17,889 bases of DNA, from positions 1 through 17,889 of the forward strand of contig CAYOPW010000053.1 in the NCBI GenBank assembly GCA_964405975.1, read 5' to 3'. This document shows positions 7,542 through 14,337 of this stretch, piece after piece. The stretch's first letter is position 1; each line of letters begins with the position of its first letter. A model generated the notes under the pieces. It did not search any database. It was not told the origin of the DNA and saw only the letters and a program-made list of their open reading frames with translations. A program made the position numbers and the translations under genes. Source of the DNA: Hyphomicrobium_A sp964405975. GTDB lineage: Bacteria; Pseudomonadota; Alphaproteobacteria; Rhizobiales; Hyphomicrobiaceae.

Positions 7542-8173
7542 AGGACCAAGTTGAAACTCATTGCCTGAACTTGCCCGGCGCGCCGCGTGAGCTTCAAGCT
7601 GTCGCGGCGATTGGTGAAAGCACGTCACGGCGCGGTCTTGCCCCGCATGAACTTGAACGCCTTTTTGATTACATGTTGGCCGGCTGTGAGGTCGTGCGAG
7701 ATGTCGGCGGCCAGCCGGTTGTGCACGGAAGCAGCCTACATATCTCCTTGAGCCATGCCGAGGGTCTGACCGCTCTCGCGCTGGCACCGTTTCCCGTCGG
7801 GATCGACATTGAACGCATCGATCCTGAGTTCGACGTCTTGGAATTCGATCCTGATTTGTTCGGTATCGACGACTTCCATGCGCTGGAGACTTGTGAGACG
7901 CGCTCGCGGCGCGATCACTTCTATCGGTTGTGGACATTGAAAGAAGCACACCTAAAGCGGCAAGGGCGAAATCTGCTCTGTGGTCCGTTGCCTAACGTTT
8001 CTGGCGCTTCCAACGCGAGCACGGCGTGGATCGTGCGCCCAACGGGCCGATACTGCGTGGCTGTCAGTTGGCAGCTGCCAATAACTTCAGGCCTCCCACC
8101 ACGCCCTGCGCCAGGTGCTATTGCTGAAAGGCGGTTGCCTCGAAATCCCGCAACAGCCGCTGCGGGGGGCTAG
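7538..8173 (+). CDS. 4'-phosphopantetheinyl transferase (Sfp/AcpT superfamily)
   Basis: The 211-residue protein carries the family hallmarks: LHISLSHAEG (67-76), the Mg-binding GIDIE (88-92, Asp90 and Glu92) and FYRLWTLKEAHLK (128-140, with Glu136). It transfers the phosphopantetheine arm from CoA to the serine of carrier proteins, here presumably Ser567 of the upstream NRPS. I chose ATG 7538 because GGAG at 7526-7529 sits eight bases before it and because the start overlaps the NRPS stop as ATGA, which implies translational coupling. An in-frame ATG at 7532 is too close to that GGAG. At about 210 residues it is near the usual 220-240 but short on the N-terminal side. The last 30 residues are Pro/Arg/Ala-rich, with no obvious fold. 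Dedicated to the operon by position; action on other carrier proteins is possible. Confidence 0.87.
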   Translation: MKDQVETHCLNLPGAPRELQAVAAIGESTSRRGLAPHELERLFDYMLAGCEVVRDVGGQPVVHGSSLHISLSHAEGLTALALAPFPVGIDIERIDPEFDVLEFDPDLFGIDDFHALETCETRSRRDHFYRLWTLKEAHLKRQGRNLLCGPLPNVSGASNASTAWIVRPTGRYCVAVSWQLPITSGLPPRPAPGAIAERRLPRNPATAAAGG

Positions 8174-8228
8174 GTGCCATTTCACAATGTGTCATTCATA
8201 ATTGAACCCGGCGCCACCATTGTTGAGC

Positions 8229-8258
8229 TTGATTTTGCCTTCGTGTCGTTTCATATAG
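8229..8258 (+). promoter_or_regulatory. Possible promoter of the cold-shock gene
   Basis: TTGATT at 8229-8234 and ATATAG at 8253-8258 are separated by 18 bp. Transcription from near 8265 would leave a leader of about 150 bases before the cold-shock ATG at 8418, similar to the long leaders of enterobacterial cspA mRNAs. The hexamers are only fair matches to the housekeeping consensus. Confidence 0.33.
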
Positions 8259-8334
8259 GTCGCGCCGGTGCGATCCAAGGTGGACCGCGCCCTCATGATT
8301 TTAGGATTAGAACAGCGCGCCACCGGCCGTTTGC

Positions 8335-8411
8335 CCTTTCCCAAGACTGAGACTCCGGATGGATGGCGTGCCGTCCGGCGACTGGCTTAAGAGCACGCCC
8401 ATTGGGAAAGG
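8335..8411 (+). promoter_or_regulatory. Structured leader that can hide the cold-shock ribosome binding site
   Basis: CCTTTCCCA at 8335-8343 is the perfect complement of TGGGAAAGG at 8403-8411, which contains most of the ribosome binding site AAAGGA (8407-8412) of the downstream gene. Inside this 9-bp closing stem, CCGGATGG (8355-8362) and CCGTCCGG (8371-8378) form a second 8-bp stem with one G-U pair and an 8-base loop. The folded form would block initiation. That is reminiscent of temperature-responsive cspA leaders, but no RNA family was matched. Confidence 0.45.
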
Positions 8412-8417
8412 AACCCC

Positions 8418-8633
8418 ATGGACCGCATTACGGGCACCGTGAAATTCTTCAATACGACCAAGGGCTACGGTTTTGTGCAGCCCGACGATGGCACTAAAGA
8501 CGTGTTCGTCCACATCAGCGCGCTGGAGCAAGCTGGCATCCAGGGCCTAAACGAAGGTGACAAGATCACCTTTGTGCTTGAGGACGACCGCCGCGGCCGC
8601 GGCAAGCAGGCTGCACAAGTTGAGCTCGCCTAA
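8418..8633 (+). CDS. cspA: Cold-shock protein (CspA family)
   Basis: The 71-residue protein is a single cold-shock domain, the normal length for the family. It has ITGTVKFFN at residues 4-12, RNP1 KGYGFV (15-20) and RNP2 VFVHIS (29-34), the aromatic and basic strands that bind single-stranded RNA and DNA. Such proteins act as RNA chaperones in the cytoplasm. The start is set by AAAGGA at 8407-8412, five bases before the ATG. The gene stands alone, with its own long leader before it and a terminator hairpin just after it, so it is probably monocistronic. Alphaproteobacteria usually carry several csp paralogs, and not all respond to cold; which one this is cannot be told from the protein. Confidence 0.95.
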   Translation: MDRITGTVKFFNTTKGYGFVQPDDGTKDVFVHISALEQAGIQGLNEGDKITFVLEDDRRGRGKQAAQVELA

Positions 8634-8658
8634 CGCTCCCCGATCACAATTGAAATGG

Positions 8659-8693
8659 AAATGCCGTTGGGTCACCCCGGCGGCATTTTCTTT
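8659..8693 (+). terminator. Rho-independent terminator of the cold-shock gene
   Basis: AAATGCCG at 8659-8666 pairs with CGGCATTT at 8681-8688; GGG and CCC inside the loop can add pairs. A T-rich tail (TTTTCTTT, 8686-8693) follows. It lies 25 bases past the cold-shock stop codon. Confidence 0.8.
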
Positions 8694-8766
8694 GTTAGGA
8701 AGACTCGCAACGGGTTCAGCCGTGTGCGCGATGCGGTAATGAGCCCGACTGCGTTGCACGAGATTC

Positions 8767-9672
8767 TCAAGCGCGAAGTACGTCCTTGAAGAACTTCACT
8801 TGCTCCTGGCTTGAGCGTTCAAACCACGCGCCCTTATAGATGTCAAAATGCCCGACGGGCAACTTCACGAGCCGGGCGTTTTCACCCATGCGCGCAGCAG
8901 CGTCTTGAGCCGCACGCGGTGAGGCCACGCTGTCCTTTAGGGAAACGAGAATGAGTGACGGGCACCCTACGCCCTTCGCATAGGATACAGGGCGGTAAAA
9001 GGGGAAGCGTAAGAAGAAGCGCGCAGCGACCTCATTGCGCCAGTGCGGTTGAACGAGAGCGGTGTAACCCTCGTAGGCGTCCTTGCTGGCCATGGCCGCA
9101 AGTTCACCCTGGGGAGCTACCAGTGGCACGTATTTGGGTTTTAAGCGCAATAGAGAGCGCAATGCATCGTTGATCGCCGCGAATCCAAGCCGCATGAAGT
9201 TTCGTGGCCCGGATGCCCGCTGTGCCATCCGCGTGCTCGCGCGTCCGTCCATCATCGGGCATTGCGCCGAGATCGCCGCAATGCGTGGGTCTTTGGCTGC
9301 CATGGCAACGACATGGCCTCCGGAAAGCGATGTTCCCCACAGCGCAATGCGCCGCGGATCGACGCCATCCCACTGGCGCGCGAACGCGATTGCGGCGGCC
9401 CAGTCCTCAAGCTGGAGGGGGATCGAAATTATCTGCCGGGGTGCCCCGTCGCTGTCGCCAAGGTGGCGGTAGTCGAACAGCAGAACGAAGAATCCAGCTT
9501 CGCAAAACTGCTGGGCGTAGGGTTCAAGAGAGTCGCGGCGGGTGCCGCCCAGGCCATGTGCCATCACAATGCAGGGGGCAGGCTGCGTGATGGATGTGTC
9601 CGGTTCATAGAACCAGGCCCGGCAGATGGTGCCCTGGCTCTTGAACTCAACGTCGTAGCGCGTCACCGACAT
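8767..9672 (-). CDS. Alpha/beta hydrolase, 301 aa
   Basis: The fold signatures are the oxyanion strand PCIVMAHGLGGTR (33-45), the nucleophile elbow LWGTSLSGGH with Ser115 (111-120), a candidate acid Asp247 in VSLKDSV and the catalytic His275 in LPVGHFDIY. The elbow is G-x-S-x-S rather than the textbook G-x-S-x-G, a variant common in this branch, with glycines directly after. There is no signal peptide, so it is cytoplasmic, and likely an esterase, lipase-like or dienelactone-hydrolase-like enzyme on an unknown substrate. GGGGGAGGAGCG just upstream of the ATG is a strong ribosome binding site. It lies 210 bp downstream of the amidase end on the same strand. A role in turning over the NRPS product is possible but has no direct support. 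Confidence 0.85.
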   Translation of the reverse strand: MSVTRYDVEFKSQGTICRAWFYEPDTSITQPAPCIVMAHGLGGTRRDSLEPYAQQFCEAGFFVLLFDYRHLGDSDGAPRQIISIPLQLEDWAAAIAFARQWDGVDPRRIALWGTSLSGGHVVAMAAKDPRIAAISAQCPMMDGRASTRMAQRASGPRNFMRLGFAAINDALRSLLRLKPKYVPLVAPQGELAAMASKDAYEGYTALVQPHWRNEVAARFFLRFPFYRPVSYAKGVGCPSLILVSLKDSVASPRAAQDAAARMGENARLVKLPVGHFDIYKGAWFERSSQEQVKFFKDVLRA

Positions 9673-9882
9673 CGCTCCTCCCCCATGCGGAATGCCACAT
9701 GCCGGCGGTCCGTGTCATCACTACGTTCTTACGACGAATTGAGGAAGACCCGCGTCCCGGCAGATGGATCTAAACATGCATCGGCCAGCACAAGCTCCTT
9801 TGTTCCTTAGGGAACAGCGCAGGGTGCAGGGTGCGTTGCAGCCCATCCGTTTGGCGAAACGCTTGCGCCAACCGCCGCCGTC

Positions 9883-11079
9883 TTAGGCTTCCGCGGGGAG
9901 TTGATCTGTCTCTCTTAGATCAAGCGCAGCGCGCAGCAGCATACGGTCGGCATTCTTTGGGGCGATCAGGGATAGGCCCATCGGGCAGCCGTCGACGGTT
10001 GCCAGAGGAATGGAAATTTCCGGTAGGCCCAGCATAGGAGAGATACACGAGAGTCGAAGCGTGTGCTCCCGCTGACTCGGGGCGGCGCTGTCGCTGAGAC
10101 CGATCTGGGGCGCAATGGTCGGTGCGGTGGGTAGCATGAAAACGGCGTCGTCGCCGAGCAATTCCGCTGCCTTGTTCTGTATGTCCCCGCGAAAAATCCA
10201 AGCCTGCCTCGTATCAGCGTTAGCGGCGCGCTTGGCTGCGTCGAAGCGCTGGGCGACCTGCGGACTGAAATGGGGATGAACCTGTTCGATCCAGGAACCA
10301 TATGCGGTCCAAATTTCTGGAGGGCGCAGCGCGTTGAAAGCCGTGAGCCAATCCGAAAAACCGTCTTTGCTGAGTGGTACCCGTTCTATTGGAGCACTCG
10401 ACCGTGAGACTTGGGCGACTGCCGCTTCTAGCGCTGGCCGTGCTTCCGCCTCGACAAGGTCGAAAGCTTCTTCAAGCAGCAGAATGCGCTTAATGGGTTT
10501 CACGCCTTCCTTATCGTCACCGAGAACGACATCGCCGACGCTACTGAGAATCTTTGCGTCGCGTGCCACCCAGCCCACGGTGTCGAAACTGCGCGAGAGC
10601 GGCAGGACTCCTTCGACGGATATGCGTCCGTGCGTCGGCCGCAGACCATAAATGCCGCAGTAGCTGGCGGGTATGCGGATGGATCCTGCGGTGTCCGTCC
10701 CTAGCGCGAAATCGACGAGGCCCCCGGCAGTGGCCGCCGCCGAGCCGCTGGATGAGCCGCCGGGAACGCGGCCGGGGGCAGCGGTATTGATGGGCGTTCC
10801 ATAATGCGTGTTCTCGCCGAGCAGGCTGAACGCCAGTTCGTCGGCGATTGTGATGCCCGTCAAATGCGCTCCGGCGTCCAGACACATTTGTACGGCGGGT
10901 GCCGTTTGTTGCGCTGGTTCGTGTGTTGCTAGCCAGTCAGGGTTGCCGCCTCCAGTGACAATCCCGGCGATGTCAAAAACGTCCTTTACCGCGAACGTCA
11001 TGATGGACAATGGACCGTCTTTAGCGGCCTCATTGCGCATGTCCAAGCGCTGTCGGAACGCGCCAAGATCATCGCTCAT
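9883..11079 (-). CDS. Amidase signature family hydrolase, 398 aa
   Basis: The Ser-Ser-Lys triad of the amidase signature family is visible: Lys32 in TFAVKDVFDIAG, the cis-Ser in VPGGSSSGSAAA (105-116, near Ser109), and the nucleophile Ser133 in LGTDTAGSIRIPA (126-138), followed by CGIYGLRPTHG (141-151). The enzyme hydrolyses carboxamides or transfers the ammonia. Its length of 398 is shorter than GatA (about 485), and no gatB or gatC neighbours it, so a GatA role in tRNA amidation is unlikely. Small-molecule amidases of Rhizobiales are of this size. The start is an ATG at 11079-11077, with AAGGGA about 11 bases upstream. The substrate is unknown; cleavage of an amide polymer is one possibility only because of the nearby NRPS. 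Confidence 0.88.
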   Translation of the reverse strand: MSDDLGAFRQRLDMRNEAAKDGPLSIMTFAVKDVFDIAGIVTGGGNPDWLATHEPAQQTAPAVQMCLDAGAHLTGITIADELAFSLLGENTHYGTPINTAAPGRVPGGSSSGSAAATAGGLVDFALGTDTAGSIRIPASYCGIYGLRPTHGRISVEGVLPLSRSFDTVGWVARDAKILSSVGDVVLGDDKEGVKPIKRILLLEEAFDLVEAEARPALEAAVAQVSRSSAPIERVPLSKDGFSDWLTAFNALRPPEIWTAYGSWIEQVHPHFSPQVAQRFDAAKRAANADTRQAWIFRGDIQNKAAELLGDDAVFMLPTAPTIAPQIGLSDSAAPSQREHTLRLSCISPMLGLPEISIPLATVDGCPMGLSLIAPKNADRMLLRAALDLRETDQLPAEA

Positions 11080-11451
11080 AATTGTGTATTTCCCTTGGTA
11101 TCGCTTGCACTTGCCTGCGCGCCTCGGCGATCAGTTTGAACAGGCCCTTGCGTCTCTGCGCCATCGTGCTGGGGCAGGTTTGCGGCCTTATTCGCAATCG
11201 GTTGGCGCACGTGTCGTTGATCGCAGCAGGCCCAGTTAGAGGCGGGCGAGACGAATTTGGCGGGGAGTGCTGACACACGATCATAAATCCGTCCACAAAG
11301 AATTGCGATGGTCCCGCCCGTGTGGGGAGGGGCATTGATCCGCATCAAGATTTCTGTCCTCCTGCATACTATCAGTGTGCATCGGCGCCATCTGGTTGGT
11401 GGGGTCAGGGGGCAAAATTCGCTCCAATAGGCAAGTTGAGGAGAAGAAAAT
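11080..11451. other. Divergent intergenic region, 372 bases, no supported gene
   Basis: This lies between the minus-strand amidase and the plus-strand secreted protein and presumably holds both promoters. A 31-codon minus-strand frame starting MAQRRKGLFKLIAEARRQ (11164 to 11069) overlaps the amidase start by 11 bases, but it lacks a clear ribosome binding site and is not called. No strong promoter hexamers or long hairpins stand out. Confidence 0.45.
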
Positions 11452-11751
11452 ATGATCGGCAAAGTGGGCATCGCTGTTATTGCAGCGCTTCTCTTTATAA
11501 GCGTTGCGCCGGCTTCGGTGGAAGCGGCCGTTTGTAAGGGTTCGAAGGTCACAGCACTCGGCAAGTGGCAAAGCACCATGTTCGCCGCACGCGCAAGCGC
11601 ACGCTACGCATGGAAGCGTAAGGCGCGGGCTATCTATGGCACGAAGTTCGACACGTGGTGGCGGTCGGGTAACAAGAGCTATGGCTGCTGGTCCTACAAT
11701 AAGCGCGAGCGCTGCCGGGTGAAGGCCCGTCCTTGCCGTGCAGGCTCCTGA
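11452..11751 (+). CDS. Small secreted basic protein with four cysteines, 99 aa
   Basis: Residues 1-25 form a signal peptide (Lys4, a hydrophobic run from 6 to 19, likely cut after SVEA at 22-25). The mature part of about 74 residues is strongly basic, with many Arg and Lys and the aromatic segment FDTWWRSGNKSYGCW (66-80). It has Cys at 28, 79, 88 and 95, consistent with two disulfides in the periplasm or outside. GAGGAG at 11438-11443, eight bases before the ATG, fixes the start. I do not recognise the family; small Cys-containing secreted proteins like this are common in Rhizobiales. It appears monocistronic, with a hairpin 21 bases after the stop. An antimicrobial or a nucleic-acid/polyanion-binding role is imaginable from charge, but nothing shows it. 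Confidence 0.72.
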   Translation: MIGKVGIAVIAALLFISVAPASVEAAVCKGSKVTALGKWQSTMFAARASARYAWKRKARAIYGTKFDTWWRSGNKSYGCWSYNKRERCRVKARPCRAGS

Positions 11752-11771
11752 TCTGCCTACAAAGCATTGCG

Positions 11772-11796
11772 GATGGCGGCCAACTTGGTTGCCATC
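11772..11796 (+). terminator. Strong hairpin after the secreted protein, terminator-like
   Basis: GATGGC (11772-11777) pairs with GCCATC (11791-11796). Continuing inward, GG and TT form wobble pairs and CCAA pairs with TTGG around a single C, although in practice a few inner pairs would open to make the loop. It lies 20 bases past the stop. No clear U-tract follows (TGCCAAAATTCG), so it may terminate weakly or protect the 3' end. Confidence 0.4.
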
Positions 11797-11961
11797 TGCC
11801 AAAATTCGATTTGCGTCTAAGCGGGACCGTAGAATTTGAGCGAACGCCCGCGGCCGAAAATCGGCCCAAGACTTTGCGCCAGCGCAGTGCCTAACCAGCT
11901 TTAACGCAACGGTTATCGTCTCGCGGGACGATCGACTTATTGGAACTCGTCGGAATTGTAC

Positions 11962-12129
11962 TTAGGCACTGGCCGCCGCGCTGGCGGCGCGCGCTTGTCC
12001 GGCCTGCTTCTTCAGCCGCTTGCGCACGCTGGCCGTGTTGCCCTGGCTGCGCGTCACCTTGGCCCGGGGGATCGCCCGGCGCTTTTTCTTCTTCTGCGTC
12101 TCGACGTGACGATGGGTGCGCTTGTTCAT
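11962..12129 (-). CDS. Small highly basic hypothetical protein, 55 aa
   Basis: The minus-strand frame from ATG 12129-12127 to TAA 11964-11962 encodes MNKRTHRHVETQKKKKRRAI followed by PRAKVTRSQGNTASVRKRLK and an Ala-rich tail. About a third of residues are Lys or Arg, with few acidic ones. The composition is clearly biased towards a nucleic-acid-binding tail, and the codon pattern looks coding (G/C in third positions). No strong ribosome binding site is visible; GGTAGA lies about nine bases upstream. I do not know the family. The overlapping longer frame in another register (11891-12178) is rich in Gln/Pro/Gly and looks like a shadow of this one. Confidence 0.5.
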   Translation of the reverse strand: MNKRTHRHVETQKKKKRRAIPRAKVTRSQGNTASVRKRLKKQAGQARAASAAASA

Positions 12130-12293
12130 TGGGTTCTACCAAGATCTCTAATGGATTTAAGGGCCGCGCATGTGCCATGCAGCCTGGCCTCCTCTAAGTG
12201 ATCCGGCTCCAAGAAGCAAGAGATTCAAGGGGAGGTGCGCCGTGTGACATAAAATCGTAACAGGACTCGATTAGCCGACCCATTGGGTCAAAT

Positions 12294-12300
12294 ATGACAG
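12294..12300. promoter_or_regulatory. Possible PhoB half-site upstream of btaA
   Basis: ATGACAG is a perfect half of the PhoB box (CTGTCAT on the other strand), 51 bases before the btaA start and preceded by A/T (AAAT). The second half-site at the expected 11-bp period is poor; GTGACAT at 12244-12250 and GTAACAG at 12257-12263 are other half-like elements. In Sinorhizobium, betaine lipid synthesis is induced by phosphate limitation through PhoB, so a site is expected here, but this one is weak. Confidence 0.28.
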
Positions 12301-12351
12301 CATCAAGTTGCGGCGAACACCACGTCGCCGTCCGGTGCAAACGGGGAAAGA

Positions 12352-13614
12352 ATGGCCGCAATTCACGACGCTATCGCCAGTGAGGAGGCGCCGGTTAGGC
12401 GCGCGCGCAATCAACGCCTCCGTCAAGCTGTGCATCGCCATAGGCCCACGTCCCGGCAAGGCATTCAGGAGCGGCTCTTCACGCTCGCCTTCAGCGGGCT
12501 TGTTTATCCTCAGATTTGGGAGGACCCGGTCGTCGATCTGGAAGCGTTGACGCTGAGAGAGGGTGAGGAACTTATCGCCATTGCCTCCGGCGGGTGCAAT
12601 GTATTGAGCTATCTTGCCACCGCGCCTATCTCCGTTACGGCCGTCGACCTCAATCCTGCGCACGTCGCGCTCAACAAGCTCAAGGTCGCAGCACTCAAGC
12701 ACCTGCCCGACTACGCCACCTTTTGCCGCTTTTTCGCTGAGGCCGACGGTCGCCAGAATATTGATGCCTACTTCACCTATTTGAAGCCGCACCTCGATGC
12801 GGCAACGCGCAAGTACTGGGAGTCACGCGATCGTCTGGGACGCCGGCGCATCGGTTACTTTGGCAGCAATGTTTACCGGCATGGCCTGTTGGGCGGCTTT
12901 ATCGGTGCCGGCCATCTTCTCGCGCGTATTCACGGTGCCAACCCGCGCCGCTTACTTGCCGCCAAATCCCGCCTGGAGCAACGCCGTATCTTCGAGCGTG
13001 AGTTGGCACCGCTATTCGCCAAGCGTCACATTCGTTGGCTGCTGGATAGGCCATCATCGCTATTCGGACTTGGCATTCCACCCGCGCAGTTCAATGCCCT
13101 CAAGGGGAGTGAGGCTAGCATGGCCAACGTCCTGCGCGCGCGCCTGGAACGGCTTGCTTGCGACTTTGATCTTTCGGACAACTACTTCGCCTGGCAGGCC
13201 TTTGGACGGAGATATGCAAGCGGCGGCAGCGGGCCGCTGCCGCCCTATCTGCAACGCGAGCGCTTTGCGGCGTTGCGCGGGCGTGCCAGCGACATCTCGG
13301 TGCTGCACGCGTCATTCACTGAGTATCTGGCTCGCAAACCGGCAGAGTCGCTTGATGCTTACGTCTTGCTCGATGCACAGGATTGGATGACCGATGAGCA
13401 GCTCGGAGCGCTATGGACAGAGATTGCGCGAACCGCACGTCCGGGCGCCCGCGTCATATTCCGCACGGCCGGCGAGGAGACAATTCTGCCTGGCCGCGTG
13501 CCAGAGCAGATTCTTGCGCGCTTCAGTTACGACCGAGTTGCTTGCCGCAAGCTTACGGCGAAGGACCGCTCCTCGATCTATGGCGGCTTCCACCTTTACG
13601 TGCTGAAGGCCTAG
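12352..13614 (+). CDS. btaA: BtaA: S-adenosylmethionine:diacylglycerol 3-amino-3-carboxypropyl transferase
   Basis: The 420-residue protein matches the BtaA family (DUF3419). BtaA moves the 3-amino-3-carboxypropyl group of S-adenosylmethionine to diacylglycerol to make diacylglyceryl-homoserine, the first step of betaine-lipid (DGTS) synthesis at the inner membrane. Visible family features are FSGLVYPQIWEDP (47-59), the SAM-binding ELIAIASGGCNVLSYL (73-88) and VTAVDLNPAHVALNKLK (95-111), and C-terminal LDAQDWM and RTAGEE segments. The start is ATG 12352, with GGGGA at 12343-12347 just upstream; the first 40 residues are Arg-rich and poorly conserved, so a later start is possible. btaB follows after 12 bp, so the two form an operon. 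Bacterial btaAB is classically switched on by phosphate starvation to replace phospholipids. Confidence 0.92.
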   Translation: MAAIHDAIASEEAPVRRARNQRLRQAVHRHRPTSRQGIQERLFTLAFSGLVYPQIWEDPVVDLEALTLREGEELIAIASGGCNVLSYLATAPISVTAVDLNPAHVALNKLKVAALKHLPDYATFCRFFAEADGRQNIDAYFTYLKPHLDAATRKYWESRDRLGRRRIGYFGSNVYRHGLLGGFIGAGHLLARIHGANPRRLLAAKSRLEQRRIFERELAPLFAKRHIRWLLDRPSSLFGLGIPPAQFNALKGSEASMANVLRARLERLACDFDLSDNYFAWQAFGRRYASGGSGPLPPYLQRERFAALRGRASDISVLHASFTEYLARKPAESLDAYVLLDAQDWMTDEQLGALWTEIARTARPGARVIFRTAGEETILPGRVPEQILARFSYDRVACRKLTAKDRSSIYGGFHLYVLKA

Positions 13615-13626
13615 GGAGAAGCGCGA

Positions 13627-14337
13627 GTGACTCATTCTACGGTCACGGCAGCTGCCCACATGGATGCGATTTACCGCTACCAGCGGTACTTCTATGACGC
13701 CTCGCGCAAATACTATCTGCTGGGCCGCGACCGGCTACTCGAAGAGTTGGAGGTGCCATCGCGTGGCACAGTGCTGGAGGTTGCTTGCGGTACGGGCCGC
13801 AATCTTATTAAGGCAGCGCGGCGCTATCCTGATGCGAAATTGTACGGTTTCGATATCTCACAAGAGATGCTCGCCAGTGCACGCACCTCGATCAAGCGGG
13901 CCGGGCTGTCGGACCGAGTAAGCGTGGCCGAGGCCGACGCCACGAATTTTTCCAGCGAGCAACTATTCAGCGTGCCCGCCTTCGATCGCGTCATCATCTC
14001 CTATGCGCTGTCGATGATACCGCCGTGGCGAAGCGCCTTGGATCGGGCCATGACGGCCGTTGCGCCCGGAGGAGCCTTATACATTGTCGATTTCGGCGAA
14101 CAGCAGGCATTGCCCCATTGGTTCAGAACGCGCCTGCGCGCTTGGCTTTCCAAGTTTTCCGTTGAACCGCGAGCAGGCCTAGTGGCCGAGCTGAAAGGCG
14201 TTGCGGTCCGCCGCGGCCTTTCGGTGCACAGCGAGAGCGTCTATCGCGGCTATGCGACCTATGCCGTTGTGACAAGGCCGTCCGATCAAATCAGTGCCCC
14301 ATCAGCCACGCGACGCCAAAGAAGCTTGGTGCGATGA
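13627..14337 (+). CDS. btaB: BtaB: diacylglyceryl-homoserine N-methyltransferase
   Basis: The 236-residue protein is a class I SAM methyltransferase: motif I VLEVACGTGRN (49-59), the acidic end of beta-2 in LYGFDISQEML (72-82) and a post-motif Ala/Asp-rich segment VAEADATNF. BtaB methylates diacylglyceryl-homoserine three times to give DGTS. The family call rests on these motifs, the N-terminal YFYDASRKYYLLGRD (21-35) and its place 12 bp after btaA. The start is GTG 13627, with AGGGAGA a few bases upstream; ATG 13660 is the alternative and would drop eleven residues. Its 3' end overlaps the convergent DedA-family gene by 47 bp, so the last 15 or so residues are encoded opposite the DedA C-terminus. 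That tail (SDQISAPSATRRQRSLVR) looks unstructured. Confidence 0.9.
   Translation: MTHSTVTAAAHMDAIYRYQRYFYDASRKYYLLGRDRLLEELEVPSRGTVLEVACGTGRNLIKAARRYPDAKLYGFDISQEMLASARTSIKRAGLSDRVSVAEADATNFSSEQLFSVPAFDRVIISYALSMIPPWRSALDRAMTAVAPGGALYIVDFGEQQALPHWFRTRLRAWLSKFSVEPRAGLVAELKGVAVRRGLSVHSESVYRGYATYAVVTRPSDQISAPSATRRQRSLVR

Noticed and set aside
9883..11079. GatA subunit of the tRNA amidotransferase
   Set aside because: Too short for GatA and not next to gatB or gatC.
11069..11164. 31-codon frame overlapping the amidase start
   Set aside because: No clear ribosome binding site and very short; kept only as a remark in the intergenic entry.
11281..11802. 173-codon minus-strand frame over the small secreted protein
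   Set aside because: The plus-strand frame has a signal peptide and strong ribosome binding site; the antisense one has neither.
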